Positions 46,368 to 58,929 of a DNA stretch of 64,000 nt are shown one piece after another. A program made the translations under genes and the position numbers. The notes below the pieces were generated by a model. That model searched no databases. It was not told the DNA's origin and saw only the letters and a list, made by a program, of their open reading frames with translations. Origin of the DNA: Amyloporia xantha (lineage: Eukaryota; Basidiomycota; Agaricomycetes; Polyporales; Adustoporiaceae); assembly GCA_036971615.1 (NCBI GenBank), contig JAYKKR010000025.1:310001-374000 (forward strand), given 5' to 3'. Position 1 is the first letter of the stretch, and each line of letters opens with the position of its first letter.

Positions 46368-46938
46368 CTAAGGCGCGGTCTCGAGGACGACTTGGTCCAA
46401 CGTCGATACCTTGCGGATCTCAACTCCATTCGAAGTGCCGGCATCGACCACGCTGCAAGATGGATTCAAACATTCAGCATCAGATAAGCACATCAAGGTT
46501 GAGAAAGAACTGACGTGACGTTCAAGGACGACGTGAAGGTACGAGGGCTCGCGATGTGCCCCACTTCGACAACCGCCTTGTAGAAAATACCGACACTTCC
46601 AGCCTGCCAAACACAAGAGTCGTTGAGCGATATATTATCCTGGTAAGGAGGGGGCACCATACCTTGAGCGGTTCTTTGTCATTCGTCGGCACCTCGACCC
46701 CGCCAACGAAGGATACCGTTGCTGATATTTCGTATTGTTTCTCTTCCTGCAGCTGGGCCTTGTATTGCGCAACAGTGAGATGCTTTCCGTTCAGAGTAAT
46801 ATTCGCATCCTTGGCTACAAAGCTATCGAAGGCACTGTTGAAGGCGCTCTCAGAGTTGGCGGTATAGATGCTCGTGATGCTGTTCTCGACGAATTGAGTG
46901 AGGGAGATGATGACGGGGCCACCGGGGTTGGTCGTCAT
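46368..46938 (-). CDS. NTF2-like (SnoaL-type) small protein, 149 aa
   Basis: Three exons (46938-46663, 46603-46515, 46452-46368), introns 59 nt (GTATGG...CAG) and 62 nt (GTCAGT...CAG). The sequence starts MTTNPGGPVII and has LTQFVENSITSIYTANSESA, FDSFVAKDANITLNGKHLTV and a beta-rich second half (YEISATVSFVGGVEV, GSVGIFYKAVVEVG). The helix-then-sheet pattern, with a conserved F...A.ITLNGK strand, suggests the NTF2/SnoaL cone fold, which can bind small ligands or be catalytic; no catalytic residues can be assigned. Decayed copies lie at 45.8-46.2, 63.1-63.5 and near 23.2 kb, so this is the only intact member. Fold assignment is inference from pattern. Confidence 0.66.
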
Positions 46939-47029
46939 TGCTGATGAAGTACGTGTGGTATGTAAAGATGATGTTGTGGAAGAGATAATTTGACTTAAGG
47001 AAAGGGCACAGAACCGACCGCATTTATAG

Positions 47030-48400
47030 TCTGTCATGAGTCAGCTGACATCTTGTCGCAGAATCCGTCCAAGTGTGCTAGAATGCTGTAAAGCGCCAGG
47101 CTCCGAGCACAGGCCGGATCATTATGCATGCGACTAGGGCTGATTGCAATGCAACAGCACGTCCACACTGAATCCCAGGTCTGATCCATTCCTCGAGTGG
47201 TGCCAACCGGACAGCTGGTCGGACCATGGCGCCCATGAAACGTCGAGGGCGTCTCTAGCAAAGAGGCGGAACAATTTCAAAACATGATGACAAGAATCTC
47301 GCACCCTTATTTGCCATCAATGTCGCCATAGGGCCGAATACTCGCTGCTCGACACTCGATCGACGCCCTAAATTTTCAACTAACACAATATGAGACCAAA
47401 ACGTGATGTTTCAAAATAGAGCACATCTCAGTGGGCTAGACGTGCGCAAACTCGAGATTGTCACGAAACCTGGGCTCCAAACTTTAAAGGCAGTCATTTG
47501 ACTTGATTATGTGTCAATGGTACGGCGCGTGTTACATATCAAGTTAGACTGGTCCTGTGCGTCACAGCCTCAAGAAACTCAAAAGTGAGCTAGGGTAAGC
47601 AGCTATGTTTAGGAGCGCAGCACTCACAGTAATCGAGCGCCGAGCCATGGCACCAGCGCGGACCCGTAGCATATGTACATGCTCAAGTTCGAGACCAGAG
47701 ATGCCCGTCAACGCTGTATTCGGCCAAACTTGTGCTAGACTTAGGCGGTGCCACCATTAGCAATGTAGCGCTACATATTTGTAGTCTTTAAACGCCTGTG
47801 GAAGCCCCGCGCTGTACTTCAAACATCACGGAAACGGGAGAGGGAATGCAGAGCATCATACGCCATTTTTTGACTGCGCGAATGCAGTCGGGTGATCATA
47901 ATCTCAATCAAAATACTTTAGACTAGACCATGTATGATATGAGAATTGAAGCTCACAGCGAGTGGGGCACAGTCATGTTTTATTGTTGTGACTAACGGCT
48001 GCCTTTGGACTTCGAGTAATATGGCAAATGGCCTGCATTGTCCGGTACTGTACGCAGGTTTGTCTGTCAGTGACCGTCGCTGTAGCTTTGGACGGACCAA
48101 TCTCTAAACTGCGTAGGGAACCTACTCGGAAACATCGGCGAACGATGGATGCGGCTGATGTAGAGCCAAATGAGAAATGCATGATCCATCGCAGAGGACC
48201 GGTACAGTTTCAGCCCATGTTCTCGCGTTTAATATACCTACTTATAAAGTGTCTTCTGACGACGAGCATGCTGCAATCGCTCGTATAGGTCGACTGAATG
48301 TAAGAAGTAGTATCGTCGGCGGTGCCGACACTTCCCAATCAGGCAAGCGGGCTCTTTCCCGTGATCACGAGTGGGCGTTCCAGAAGTTTGCCTCCAAGTT
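47030..48400. other. Intergenic, no supported gene
   Basis: About 1.4 kb. Short conflicting frames only. Confidence 0.5.
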
Positions 48401-48429
48401 CCAACACGCTGCGCGACCTGTCACTTACT

Positions 48430-48640
48430 ATCGCAAATATCCGTTATTGTCGACTGTTCTGACCCACTGTGTTCTTGCGATTCTGTTGTATCACTGACAT
48501 ATCCCGGAGCGCATCGCGAGAGACTCCATACCCACCGCCGACGTCAAACCACAAATACGGTTCTACAGCTTCGGCGCTCACAAGCTTGAACAACAAGCTT
48601 GCGAGTAGGAGCCGCACTCTGTACTAGTCACTATCCTACG
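48430..48640 (+). repeat. Degenerate copy of the thioesterase gene 5' flank
   Basis: CCCGGAGCGCATCGCGAGAG, CCACCGCCGACGTCAA and AGGAGCCGCACTCTG correspond to 56.02-56.17 kb (CCCGGAGCGCGTCGGGAAAG, CCACCGTCGACGTCA, AGGAGCCGCACCCTG) in the same orientation. Coding sequence beyond the first codons is not preserved. Confidence 0.5.
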
Positions 48641-49269
48641 CAATCTTTGGGACCTCAGGCGAAGGTGTAGCAATGTACTCTAAGTTTCACTGGTACAGAG
48701 TTGTGACGAATAATCGAGGTGGAAGCGCGCGACTCATACCATCAATGTCATCAGCGATTCGTTCATGCTAACGCGATGATACGAGCGAAGATATTGAGGT
48801 CGTGCCAAAAATCACTGTCGGCTCAACGAGAACTTGCTTTCTGGGCTCGTCGCCGTTTAGCACCTTAACTTCTGTGAGTCCGCTAATATTGTTTACTGTC
48901 ATTCCCACCTCCTGTATTGCGCAAAGTGACCATCTGGCTCTATTGTGTCCCGAGCACAGACATCTGTTGCCATTAATGCTCACAGTATGCAGCAAATGAA
49001 TAGAGCAAGCGATGAATTGGCCCCTGGAGATCATCCTGACGCATAGGCAGGTTGCGCGTGATACGTCTGGAGCATAGATCGGCTACTATCGAAAAATGGA
49101 TTAATGAATTAGCGGTCTGCTCATTTTCGTGAGTACACTTCGTCGGTCTGTCTCTAGGTGTGTGGTCCGACTCTGACTTACTTTCGTACCTGTGAACGCT
49201 TCGATTTATTCAACATAGCATCCCTGAAGTCTTCATATTAACGAATATTCATATCTATCTGGTACCACA

Positions 49270-49770
49270 GGCAAGTCCGTTCTCTGCCGTTCTTGCGGCC
49301 TTCAATGTGAAAATGCTACGCATCCTTCAAGTATAGGTGAGCGATTCTACTACACAAACTCTGTCGGCCGTGCTGATGCACCTCGGAATCCTTTCAGCTG
49401 AAGGTGTGTCATGCAACTGCGACAGATCCTATCCTTTCCTCTCTCACCAACTCGACCACAGATGGTAGTGGTAAGGGCGTCAGTATCTGCTGTCTGTATC
49501 AATACATTCTGGGTTTCGACGCTCATCCTCAGCATCAGTGCAGCCTTCATGCACTATGTTATTGCAAATTTTCCTCACACTCTTCTTGATAGGCCTAGTT
49601 GAGCTCTTACCGACGCTGAACCGACGCTGAACACAGTGGTTCCCGTCATGACAATCTTAGTCGTCCTCCTGAGCGTTTCTATGTGTTTTGCCTTCATGCT
49701 GGCGCTCACGCTCGACTGTCCCTATAAACCGCCTCAAGCATGCTCGTGGCTCTTAGTCTTGTGACAGCTG
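49270..49770 (+). pseudogene. DUF6535-type membrane protein remnant
   Basis: The start (ASPFSAVLAAFNVKMLRILQ) resembles the FSAVLTAFxVESYxxLQ motif that opens DUF6535 proteins of Agaricomycetes. It is followed, after a stop and a frame change, by a hydrophobic stretch (SVSAVCINTFWVSTLILSIS, AAFMHYVIANF) matching the family's WFLSLxLSL helix, and a third hydrophobic piece ending LDCPYKPPQ. Several stops and frame shifts make it a pseudogene. The family is multi-copy and of unknown role. Confidence 0.55.
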
Positions 49771-50850
49771 AAAGCGCTGCTGTATTCTCTGATGAAGCGA
49801 CTCCGCATTCGTCACCGCCAAAACTGCCTGCGGCGCACCTGGCATTACCCATCGCTGTTGTGATTTACTGGGGAATTCGTAGAGAATCATGAACTGGAGA
49901 GACTTCCATTGCTACCCAGTGTGTTCGGGAGCAGACAACCTCGGCGACAAGCTGGCGATGTTGGTAGAAGCGGACGCCGCATGATAGATGGCTCCTTCCT
50001 CGACGAAGTTGTTTGACTTTACACCATGAACATCAATATAAGAAGAACCTTTCCTACTTTCTGAAGCGTTGTGCAACATAGGGCGCACCTGTGCGATACT
50101 TCTATTAGACACCCACACTCACATGGTACTCTACCGAACAACATACTCGGCCTGTCTTTGCAAAAGGTCATATCTCCTGTTTCGCACTCCTTGAGCAACC
50201 TGCTGTATGCGATGTCTCGCACGCAACTTGCGGTTTCCATCTACTGTCACTTATTCGGCTTGATGACGAGAGCAGATCTCCTTAAAGACTCCGCAGCGAG
50301 GCATTTCGATATGATGCGTATGCGACAACGTTCGGATCAGCGTCGAGGTGAGTCGAAGGTCTCAGTCTTTTGAGATATTTCATACTGAATCCTTCCAGAT
50401 CTCCGAATCCTCATCTGGAGCATGTCGATTGTATGACAAGATTTTGATAGAACGGCAAGCCTGCAAGTCCTGTATCTTCCGCCTGTCAGTGCGATTATTG
50501 TAGATTTACTAGGCACCGTTCGACATCCCGTATATGACACGGTAGCTATGGGTTTCCAGGATATGAGCCTCATCCCAGATGGAGAATTCCCGACTCTGTG
50601 CCAGGACGGAGACTGATAGTCCTGGCTGGTTTGGAACCTCAACGATGAGCCGCGGTATGCTCGACGTTCCGGGCTGGCTTCTCTGATGTTACATGTGATA
50701 GAAGTGGAACAGTGCTGAGATACAATTGCATATAAATAATGATAGATAACTATGAGACACATATCGGAGTACAGTGCTAAGATGCAAAAGAGATGGACCG
50801 TACGGCTACCATACAGCTGCTAACCCTCTCCGGTCGGATTCCATGTCAAG
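49771..50850. other. Accessory stretch without a supported gene
   Basis: Includes a 141-codon minus frame (50337-50762) without recognisable domains. Nothing else seen. Confidence 0.4.
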
Positions 50851-51592
50851 CCGCCATAGCACCAATGACCACGCTTGAAGGATTCCTTGTCCAGTACCGT
50901 CATCAAGCAAGCGCGGAAGTGGACATTGGCACGCTTGCGATTCTTTCTGACACCATGCCCGCAGATTTCGGAGGTACTCGCGCAGGCCGCTGACTAGAAG
51001 TTCACGTTCTTGACATGCCGCCATAAGCTGTCGGGATTCATCCAGATCCCGAAATCTCAGCGTCCTACATTTCGATACATGCCCACCGGTGGTATTGGCA
51101 TTTTTCGCTCAAGTTGAGCTCTTTTCGGGCGTTCACCTCCTCGATGGCTTCTGGCTTGTGCATGTCCTTCCAATGTTCGAGCATCTCTTGCACGGAGCCC
51201 TTTTGAGGGCAGTCATTCCACTCACAATGAACGACTTTCCCTTCGTCAGTCCCAAACCGGCGCTGGATCCCGTGCTCGTTACAAATGTGATCCCATACTT
51301 CCGTCGGTGACCCCTTGGTTCCACAACGCCGCCATCCGCATTCGAGGACGAGATCTTCGTTGGTCACTTTACTGTAATTTCGTTTCCGGGGCCTGAACTG
51401 CAGGCTCTGGTTCCTCTGGCGATGTGTCCCGATTCCTCTTGTTGGGGGATGAGGCACTGGTTGGCGACATAGCTTCAACTGTTGGCTCTGGAGTAGCGTC
51501 TAATGTGTGGACGACTTTCCCCTCGTCAGTTCCAAAGCGACGTTGGATCCCATGCTCGTTGCGGATGTGAGCCCATATCTCTGCTGGCAGGC
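50851..51592 (-). pseudogene. Zinc-finger family member E (A-type), broken
   Basis: An A-like copy: TLDATPEPTVEAMSPTSASS (last N-terminal repeat), CGWRRC and CEWNDC fingers, then breaks. The codon after CIE-M is a TAG stop, a frame shift follows, and another stop replaces the lysine after VKNVNF. A duplicated finger piece (HIRNEHGIQRRFGTDEGK) lies upstream at 51.51-51.58 kb. The 3' end reads through without the MULE insertion, ending ESFKRGHWCYGG, so it records the original family C-terminus. It abuts gene F, with no promoter block of its own. Confidence 0.78.
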
Positions 51593-52991
51593 TTATTGTC
51601 CATGTGCCAGCGCAAGCATTTGGAAAAGTGCTTCTCCTGCCTCTGCTTGTTCTTGCGCGTGGGGATGCCACATACCCCGCAACACGTCATCGCCTCCGCC
51701 GACTTGAAGTGTTTCTCCTTGACATGCCGTAAGATGTCGCCAGGCTTCGTCCATACTCCCCGCACGCCGCCCTTCACCTGCTCCATGCACTTCTTGTTCT
51801 CGCATGCGCATTTCTCCTCGCCGCCCAGATCCTTGCGCTTCTTTGCTTTTGCCAGCGCGTCCTTCCTGTGCGCTTTTTTCCAGTGCTCGATCATCTTTCC
51901 GATTGATCCTTCCGCCGTACACGGCCCCCACCCACAGGGTACTTGCCTCCCTTCATCCGTCAGCTGGCATGGCTCGACTTTTGACTGGTGATCGGCCAGG
52001 AAGTGCTCCCACACCGCACAGGAAGGCCCAGCGAAGTGGCAGTGTTCCCACTGACACTTCAACCCAGCATCACCATCTTCCACCTTCTGCGCCTTCACCG
52101 GACGAGTCGGCGCGGCGTCTTCCGAGTCCTCTTCTTCAGGCTCTTCCTCCAATTCCTCCCGCCGTCGCTTGCGGGATGGTCCCGGACTTGAAGGACGATC
52201 TTCAATCTGTGCGGCAACAGTCTCCAGCGGTACCGACGGAGTAACTTCGGCGTCGTCTTCGGTGTGCAGGGCAACGCTCTCCGGCGGTGGTGAAAGAGAG
52301 CTTGCATGCGTCGAAGAGGACGCCACGGGGGACGCCGTCGCCTGCTGACCCGTCAGGAGGCTATAGATGACAGAATGAGATCGTTCACCGTAGTGGACAG
52401 GAAGGATAGACGTACGTAGGGTCGATGTAGCCCCCGTCTTCAGGTTCCGACGCTATAACCGGTTGCGGATGACTGTGAACAGTCCCAGTGAGCCGAGAGT
52501 CGCAACGTAATGGATAAGATGGATAGGATACTTACGCCTGCCCGTCATCATACATAGAGGGCGAAGCAGGGAGCCCTGTCGTTGCCCAGGGGAATTCTTC
52601 TCTATACCTTGCCGCAGAGGTAAGATATGCAATACTGTGAACGCAATGGCACATGAGTGTATGTCTTGCGACGCATCCGAGATGCTTGACGAACCGAGTG
52701 GACTCATTGTCGGTGCTGTGGGATTCTTCGATGCTGGACATAATGTTGTGTCAGTAGATGCAGTGCAAAGAAGCGAGACTGGTACTGACCCGGATGCCCC
52801 TTCAGGAGCGGCTATGGGCAAATTTGGGTATGCTGGACCCGGCAAGATGCTTGTCAAGGCGGCACAGTAGTCATTCAGCATGCGAAAGAAGGACGCATGA
52901 GGGGAGGAACGTACCCGGCATCCCGGAGGGAGTCCTGGGCCGCCCACAGGCCCCAGGCAAATTCGTCGTCAAAAGATTCAAAGTCATCCAT
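51526..52991 (-). CDS. Zinc-finger family member F, 408 aa, mosaic 3' end
   Basis: Five exons; sizes 77, 60, 198, 57 and 835 nt, the first at 52991-52915 and the last at 52360-51526. N-terminus MDDFESFDDEFAWGLWAAQD. Compared with C and G, exons 3 and 4 are fused and shortened (ending ASPSMYDDGQA), removing one intron and the QEGPVPAYMY region. The last exon follows C closely (SRKRRREELEEEPEEE, then CQWEHC, CGWGPC, CENKKC and CGVCG units) up to HMDNKPA, where the sequence switches to A-type finger DNA in another frame and stops after SRDMGSHPQRAW... . The usual SFQRP...APTA tail is lost. All zinc ligands are kept, so the protein may still function. Confidence 0.76.
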
Positions 52992-53460
52992 TACATGGGT
53001 TTCCAGTAGATGGAGTGCAGAGAAGCGAGACGGCAACCCAACAAAGCGCTTGCGACACCAATGAAGTCTTTCAATATGCGAAAGAGGTACACATAAAGAG
53101 AGAAACATACTAGGTATCTGCAAGGCGCTGCAGCTCGTTGTGAGTCGAAGAAGTGACTTGGTTTTCCTGCGCGTCGTGGACAAACGGCTTTGAAAGTGTT
53201 CACCCAGGTCGTCGTTGACTGGGCTATACCCGCGAAGAGTGCTTGCGCTGTCCATTTCATGAATGCTGCAAGCGATGGGTCAAGAAGCGAGGTTGTTGGG
53301 ATTGAAAGCAGAATTGAGAAGGGTGGCGAAATATCGATACAAGTTGCTGTTTGCACTGTTCACCATAGAGAGGCTGGAGTGATTCGTCGACAATACAAGG
53401 TCAACTTGGAAGGATGGGTGGGGGCAAGGTGAATTGAAGGAATGAGCAGGAGTCGAGCTG

Positions 53461-53500
53461 CAGCTGTTAAATAGTCCGCAACGCGCGCGCTAACAGTCAC
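53461..53500 (-). promoter_or_regulatory. Zinc-finger family promoter block, gene F
   Basis: Gene strand: TTAGCGCGCGCGTTGCGGAC, then TATTTAACAGC. It lies about 470 bp before ATG 52991, farther than in the other members, so extra sequence appears to separate block and start; an additional 5' exon is possible. Confidence 0.5.
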
Positions 53501-56149
53501 TGGGAATAACAATGCAACGAAACGCAACAATAAGTACACTCGACATACGCCGGAGCCACTCATACGAAGAATAATGCAACGGAAGATAACGTACGTATCC
53601 TGTAATTACTGAGGGCCTGGGGCCGGACGCTTTGGCGTCGACGCGCTTGAGCCACTCGCCTACACATCCGGGATCCAAGGAGCATTGCCTGTGCGGAACA
53701 GCAACGTCTGCAAGTCGATGCACCGCATTTCGAAATCACAGTCGTTCTAGTCAGGTAGAACAAGAGGGCATATCTTTCTTAATGATGTCATCCTCTTCGG
53801 AGGTCCTCCCTCTTGGAGGATAAAGTAAGCTCGGCAGCGTCGAAAGACCATTGTATAGCATCTCGCTGGACGTCTTTTCTACATAGTAGGGATGACATCA
53901 CGGCGCCGTCTCCATTGTAATGTTTGGTCTGCAACCTTTGCTTTTTGCTTACAGCGACCGGCATCTGCCTCTATTGACAGGCCGGGCTTACTCAACCTGT
54001 TTGGAGATATTGGCGCAGTACTGCAAGGCGAAAGCATCGGGTTTCTCTCACCTAGCGACCCAGTGTTCCTCGAGCAACACGGCGAGTGGCTCTAATCGGC
54101 AGGTAAATGTTCCGTCCATGTCAGACAAATAAAACGTAGCATAATCTGTCGTTTGCCACTGCTGTACGTCTAGATAGATGTAGATATCGGTCAAGTATTG
54201 CGCCTGCAGCCTAGCTCAAAATGTACGCCGCCAGGAACAAAACGTAGGGGGCCTTCCATTGGTGGTAGTAGGCCCCGCCGTCCACTGACTGCGAGCCAAA
54301 ATGCGGTGAACCATTCATAATTCATTCGGCTCTGGATGGGACCACCTATCATGCACGGAATTGCTGAATACATAACGATGTAATTCTCAAACTTGGATTC
54401 GCCGGACTGATACGAGGACGTCTTCGAGCCGGAGCGATGAAGCCATATAACCGATTTTTTAGCCAGCAGCCGAACGTCCCTGCTGTTCATTGAGATCTGG
54501 ATGAAGCTGGAAATTTCGGAAACAGCAGAATACCCCGGCATACGATATGAAAAGAGACCAATGACAAATGCGCGCGCTTACCATACCAACCCAACGGAGG
54601 ATTCATGTTCTGATTTTCGGTACTGCCCTAGACAACCTGGTCATGAAGTGTCACCGCAGGCGAACGTGCTGAAATCGTTCATATTCATACAGGACAGATT
54701 AGACTGAAAACATGACGAGACATCTCGTTCTCTTCCACAATCGACGAAATAACGCCAGAGAGGCACGTACGATTGAACGTTTTCTGAGACACATATTGTC
54801 CAGAACATCTGCTCGTGACCCACGGATGTATAGAGCTTTGCTGGAAATGACCAGATGGTCCTCATCTCATATAAGGAGCACGGCGGGCTCAGTCTACAGG
54901 TCTATGGAGCGAAGGCACTGAGAAGTATTTCGGTAAGCGTATGTACTTCTTGAGTTTCAGAATGTCTCACCTATCATCCTGGCAGTCCCCGCCGATTGTG
55001 GCATGAACAAGTAGGCAATGCACCTACAGCGCAAGGTGTCCAAGGAAGGAACCATTTCGCGACGCATATACAAGGTCATAAATGGACCTAGCGTCTGCGT
55101 GAGGTCAAAATATAGCCCGCATTCTGAACGGATGTCGATGCCCGACTGCAATGATAGGAAGACATAAACTGAAGATCAAATTAACACAGCGTGAGGTGGG
55201 TGGAACTATGCCACGTCACCATCGGCGTTAGGACCAAACGCTTTTGCGTCACTTATGCTCAAACAGACTTGCAACCCGGTCGACCATTGGTGAGGCCGCA
55301 GGTGCGAGTGTACGTCGTTCAAGTCATCCGTGTGCACCCAACCATGCGGAAGTAGAGATGGACATGAACGACTACTCACCCAGGCCACGGTGCTCGAAAA
55401 ACATGACCATTTCTGTGTCAGGAGCAGAAATGATCAATGTTTCGAAGTTCCGTGGGCAGTCTGCTGAGGAGACACCTGGACGCACTCGGAACAAGATAAG
55501 CATGCGTTGAGTGGGCGCGGCGCTGAGCTGTCAATGGGAAGAGAGACTGCTGCCGAACTGAGAAACCAGCATAAAAGAATTGGAAGAGAAAACAGCTTGT
55601 GTCTCCTTCCGAAGCTGTCCGGGTTTGACAGTGGTACTCTAGGTAGCCTCCCAGGAAACTCCCCATGAGTCGGTGTGATCATGGAGAGTCTCGCGGGGCA
55701 TTACCATATCCGTGGCTTTGTGGTCAGAATTGGCCATTCCAAGGTGGATGAGAAAGCGAGGACGGCGGATTTGAGAGAGCGTGGATGGGGTGGCTCATCC
55801 AATTAGGAAATTCCTGATGTGACGAGCGAAAAGGACATTGCTCTTCACATTTCCCATGAAGCTCCCACTGTCGTCGAGCAAGGCGCATGTGCAAATGGCT
55901 TGAGCAGTCTGCATTCGTTCAAGTCATTCCTCGACATACATCGCTGAGCGCGTCGCTGTTTTGCAAAACCCGACCTCCTGTGTCTCTTACACTCGGTATG
56001 GACGACTCGCCGACCCGCCCCGGAGCGCGTCGGGAAAGAGTTTATGCAAGCCACCGTCGACGTCAGGCTACAATAATGAGTCGTCTCGCAGCCACACAAT
56101 CCGTCTTTACAGATTTTGAGCATCTTCCGCGCACTCACACTTCAACAAC
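53501..56149. other. Intergenic, no supported gene
   Basis: About 2.6 kb with scattered frames of 60-116 codons lacking motifs or splice support. The last 200 bp are the thioesterase promoter and leader, a diverged copy of which is at 48.43-48.64 kb. Confidence 0.45.
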
Positions 56150-58198
56150 ATGCTCATGAACAGGAGCCGCACCCTGCGGTCCAGCATCGCGCGGAATCTC
56201 AGGAGCTGCACTGCCAGCTCTTCTCACATCCAATTCGCGATTCCCCATGAAGTGGGCCCAGTATCATCCAGCCGGACGCTGTCGACTACCTCACTGCTGA
56301 AGAATGCATCCTCGACCCTATCTCGCGAAAGGGAGCTCGGCGCCGCTGAGGAGACACATGAAGTCACGACCATGGACAGATTGCTAAAGATCTCTCGTAT
56401 GTCCTCCTCAATACCCCTATATCGATGCTAACAAGCGCACAACTGCAGGACAGAAAGCAGACCCCGCCCATCAATCGTAAGTACACTCTCCAACAGCTAT
56501 TCATGCGCATATATTCACCAATCCGAGCAGCGTCGTCCCCATCCGCTCGCGCATCCTCTGGTCCGAAGCGCTCCTCCGCAACTCGATGCCCCCCAGCACC
56601 GCCGACCCGGACACGACCCGGCAAGAGCGCCCCATCACGGACATCCCGCGCAATATGCACGACTCGTACTGCGAGCTCGTCCTCCCGTTCGCCTCGTCCC
56701 CGGAGCTGCTCGAGCAGTACACGAACGCGTCCGGAGGGATCCGCACGGGCATGCTCATGGAGCATCTCGACTCGCTCGCGGGCGGGATTGCATACAAGCA
56801 TGTGCTCGGGCCGGGCGCGGAGTCGTTGTCGAAGAAGCAGGGGTTCTATATCGTTACGGCTTCCGTGGACAGGTGGGTCATACGGCCCGGTGGTTGCAGG
56901 GAGATATTGATCAGAACCTGGTCCTCTGTCCGCAGGCTGGATATGCTGGCCCCGCTGTATCCCGTGCGCGATATGCGATTGAGCGGCCAGGTTATACACA
57001 CCGGGAAGAGCTCGATGGAGGTCGCCGTGCGCATGGAGGCGCTGGAGAAGGACGGGAAAGAGGAGACGATCATGTTGGGTGTGTCTCCTCTGAATGAAAT
57101 GCATGATGCCCTCTAATCAGCTGCATATGCTAGGTCGGTTCTTCATGGTCTGCCGAGACGCCCGAACACATCGAGCCGCGCCGGTGAACCCGCTCACGCT
57201 CAACACACCCGAGGACCAAATGCTCTACAATATCGGCGAAGGTCTGCTGTTCTTCTCTTCTCCTGTCAGTCTTGGCTGATGGCCTCTTCCAGCACATAAG
57301 ACCAAAAGGCAGTCCCGCGCCAGCGCCGCGCTGACCCGCGTGCCGCCGACCTCATCGGAAGCGGAGGAGCTGCACTCGCTCTTCCTCAAGTACGGGCAGT
57401 ATGATAATCCTGACTTTGTGAGCCCGGATGGGACAGACAGGGTGTGGATGGGCGACACCCGGCTGGAAAAGTGCATAATGATGTTCCCGCAGGAGCGCAA
57501 GTGCGTTATTATCACGCGTTCGCTGTGTACACTTCTGACCTTTCGATCTTGCAGTGTGCATCAGAAGATCTTCGGTGGTAAGTGAAGGTGCGGATTTGTC
57601 TCGGGTATGCGCGCTCATTCTCTCATGTAGGATACCTCATGCGTCTCGCTTATGAGGTAAGGCGTGTGTTGTCTCTTGTAGGTTGTTCTGATTTTTGAAC
57701 GTATTCTCGTCTAGCTTGGCTTCGCGAACTCGGTGCTGTTCACGGGTGGGCATGTCCTCTTCGTTTCGCTCGACGGCATCTCTTTCGCCAAGCCCGTTCC
57801 CATCGGTTCGATTCTGCGCCTCACGTCGCACGTGCTTCATACTACCTCGTCTGAGCAGTTCCCTGGGCTCATCGTGAGTCTGGCTCTGCTCTTCTGCATC
57901 ACACATCACTGACGCCTTTCCCGGATCGGCGCAGCACGTCGGCGTGCAAGCAAACGTGGTGGACGTCGCGACCGGCAAGGAGCAGACGACGAATGACTTC
58001 CGGTTCACATGGTGCACCGACCAGGCGAAGCCGCTGACGAGGCGCGTCGTTCCCAAGACATACAAGGGTGCGTTACATGTTTTTGCGGTTAGAAAATAGT
58101 ACAGCTCACGGCGGATTGCAGAGGCGATGCTGTGGCTGGAGGGACGCCGGGCGCTGGACCTGGGCGCGGAAATCCGAGGGCTTAGGAAGCGCCTATGA
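56150..58198 (+). CDS. Acyl-CoA thioesterase, hotdog-fold (ACOT9-like), 497 aa
   Basis: Eleven exons: 56150-56396, 56449-56476, 56531-56872, 56936-57078, 57134-57241, 57293-57500, 57555-57577, 57631-57656, 57715-57873, 57935-58067, 58122-58198. The N-terminus (MLMNRSRTLRSSIARNLRSC) is Arg/Ser-rich and amphipathic, a likely mitochondrial targeting peptide. Two hotdog domains follow: the first around residues 100-260 (GGIRTGMLMEHLDSLAGGIA, DMRLSGQVIHTGKSSMEV, RFFMVCRDA), the second around 330-470 (NVHQKIFGGYLMRLAYELGF, FAKPVPIGSILRLTSHV, FTWCTD). These proteins hydrolyse acyl-CoA to free fatty acid and CoA. All exons join in frame. It is the parent-like intact copy of the pseudogenes at 29.5-30.2 and 40.3-41.1 kb. 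An in-frame second ATG (56156) could also be used. Confidence 0.88.
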
Positions 58199-58929
58199 AT
58201 GGCCTACTTTGCGCCTCGCGGTAGGTTTGACTGGAAGGAGGAGTTAGAGTCCTCCCGGCCGGGTGATGAATCGACGTAGATCTGAAACAGGACATCCTTA
58301 GACGGTACATTAACATTGGCATAGACTAAGTAGCTAGGATCGTGGCTTGGATACATACCTCGGTGGTCGTCTGGTGAGCTTGGGGTGTTTTCTTGTCTGT
58401 GGGTGCTCGGTGGTGAGAGTTGAGGAAGAGGGCTGAAAGCCTTGCGCGCGCTTATGGTACGAAGGCTTCCCTAATTGGATGGGCGTCGAAGTACAGTATG
58501 GTGCCATCTTTGGCTTTGTGGCTCCTTGAGGTGCCCCGATCGATCTTCGCCGACGGGCCAACTTTGAAAGTGTGTCCATATATATGCTTTGCCTTATCAT
58601 CCGACCTGTGTGATGTATTCTGATGTGCTCGGGAGAGGTAACGAGGAGACGGACGAGCCACGTTTTTGTTTTTTATGATTTACAGCATCTTCCTATTGTC
58701 TGCGATATATGTGCGTCGATGTCGCGATATCTGCAGGACCCATCTTTTCCTTGCACCGTCAACTCTCGATATGAGTTTCCTCAGTGTAAGTTTACTCACA
58801 TGTCGTAGAGCATATGATGTGTGTAGATCGCGCCCTCCCCCGGGAATTGAGTCCATGGAGGATCTCAATGCGCTGGCGAAGACGAAGGTTATCAGGAAGG
58901 ATAGCCTCCCCCTAGCCCGGATGTAACCC
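58199..58929. other. Intergenic, possible short exon
   Basis: Between the thioesterase stop and repeat R copy 3. A frame ending at 58926 (plus) encodes RPPPGIESMEDLNALAKTKV then IRKDSLPLARM and a stop, which reads like the end of a small protein, but no start and splice combination I tried keeps frame; not called as a gene. Confidence 0.3.

Noticed and set aside
58660..58926. Small protein gene downstream of the thioesterase
   Set aside because: The end (SMEDLNALAKTKVIRKDS) looks protein-like, but no donor/acceptor pair joins it to an ATG in frame.
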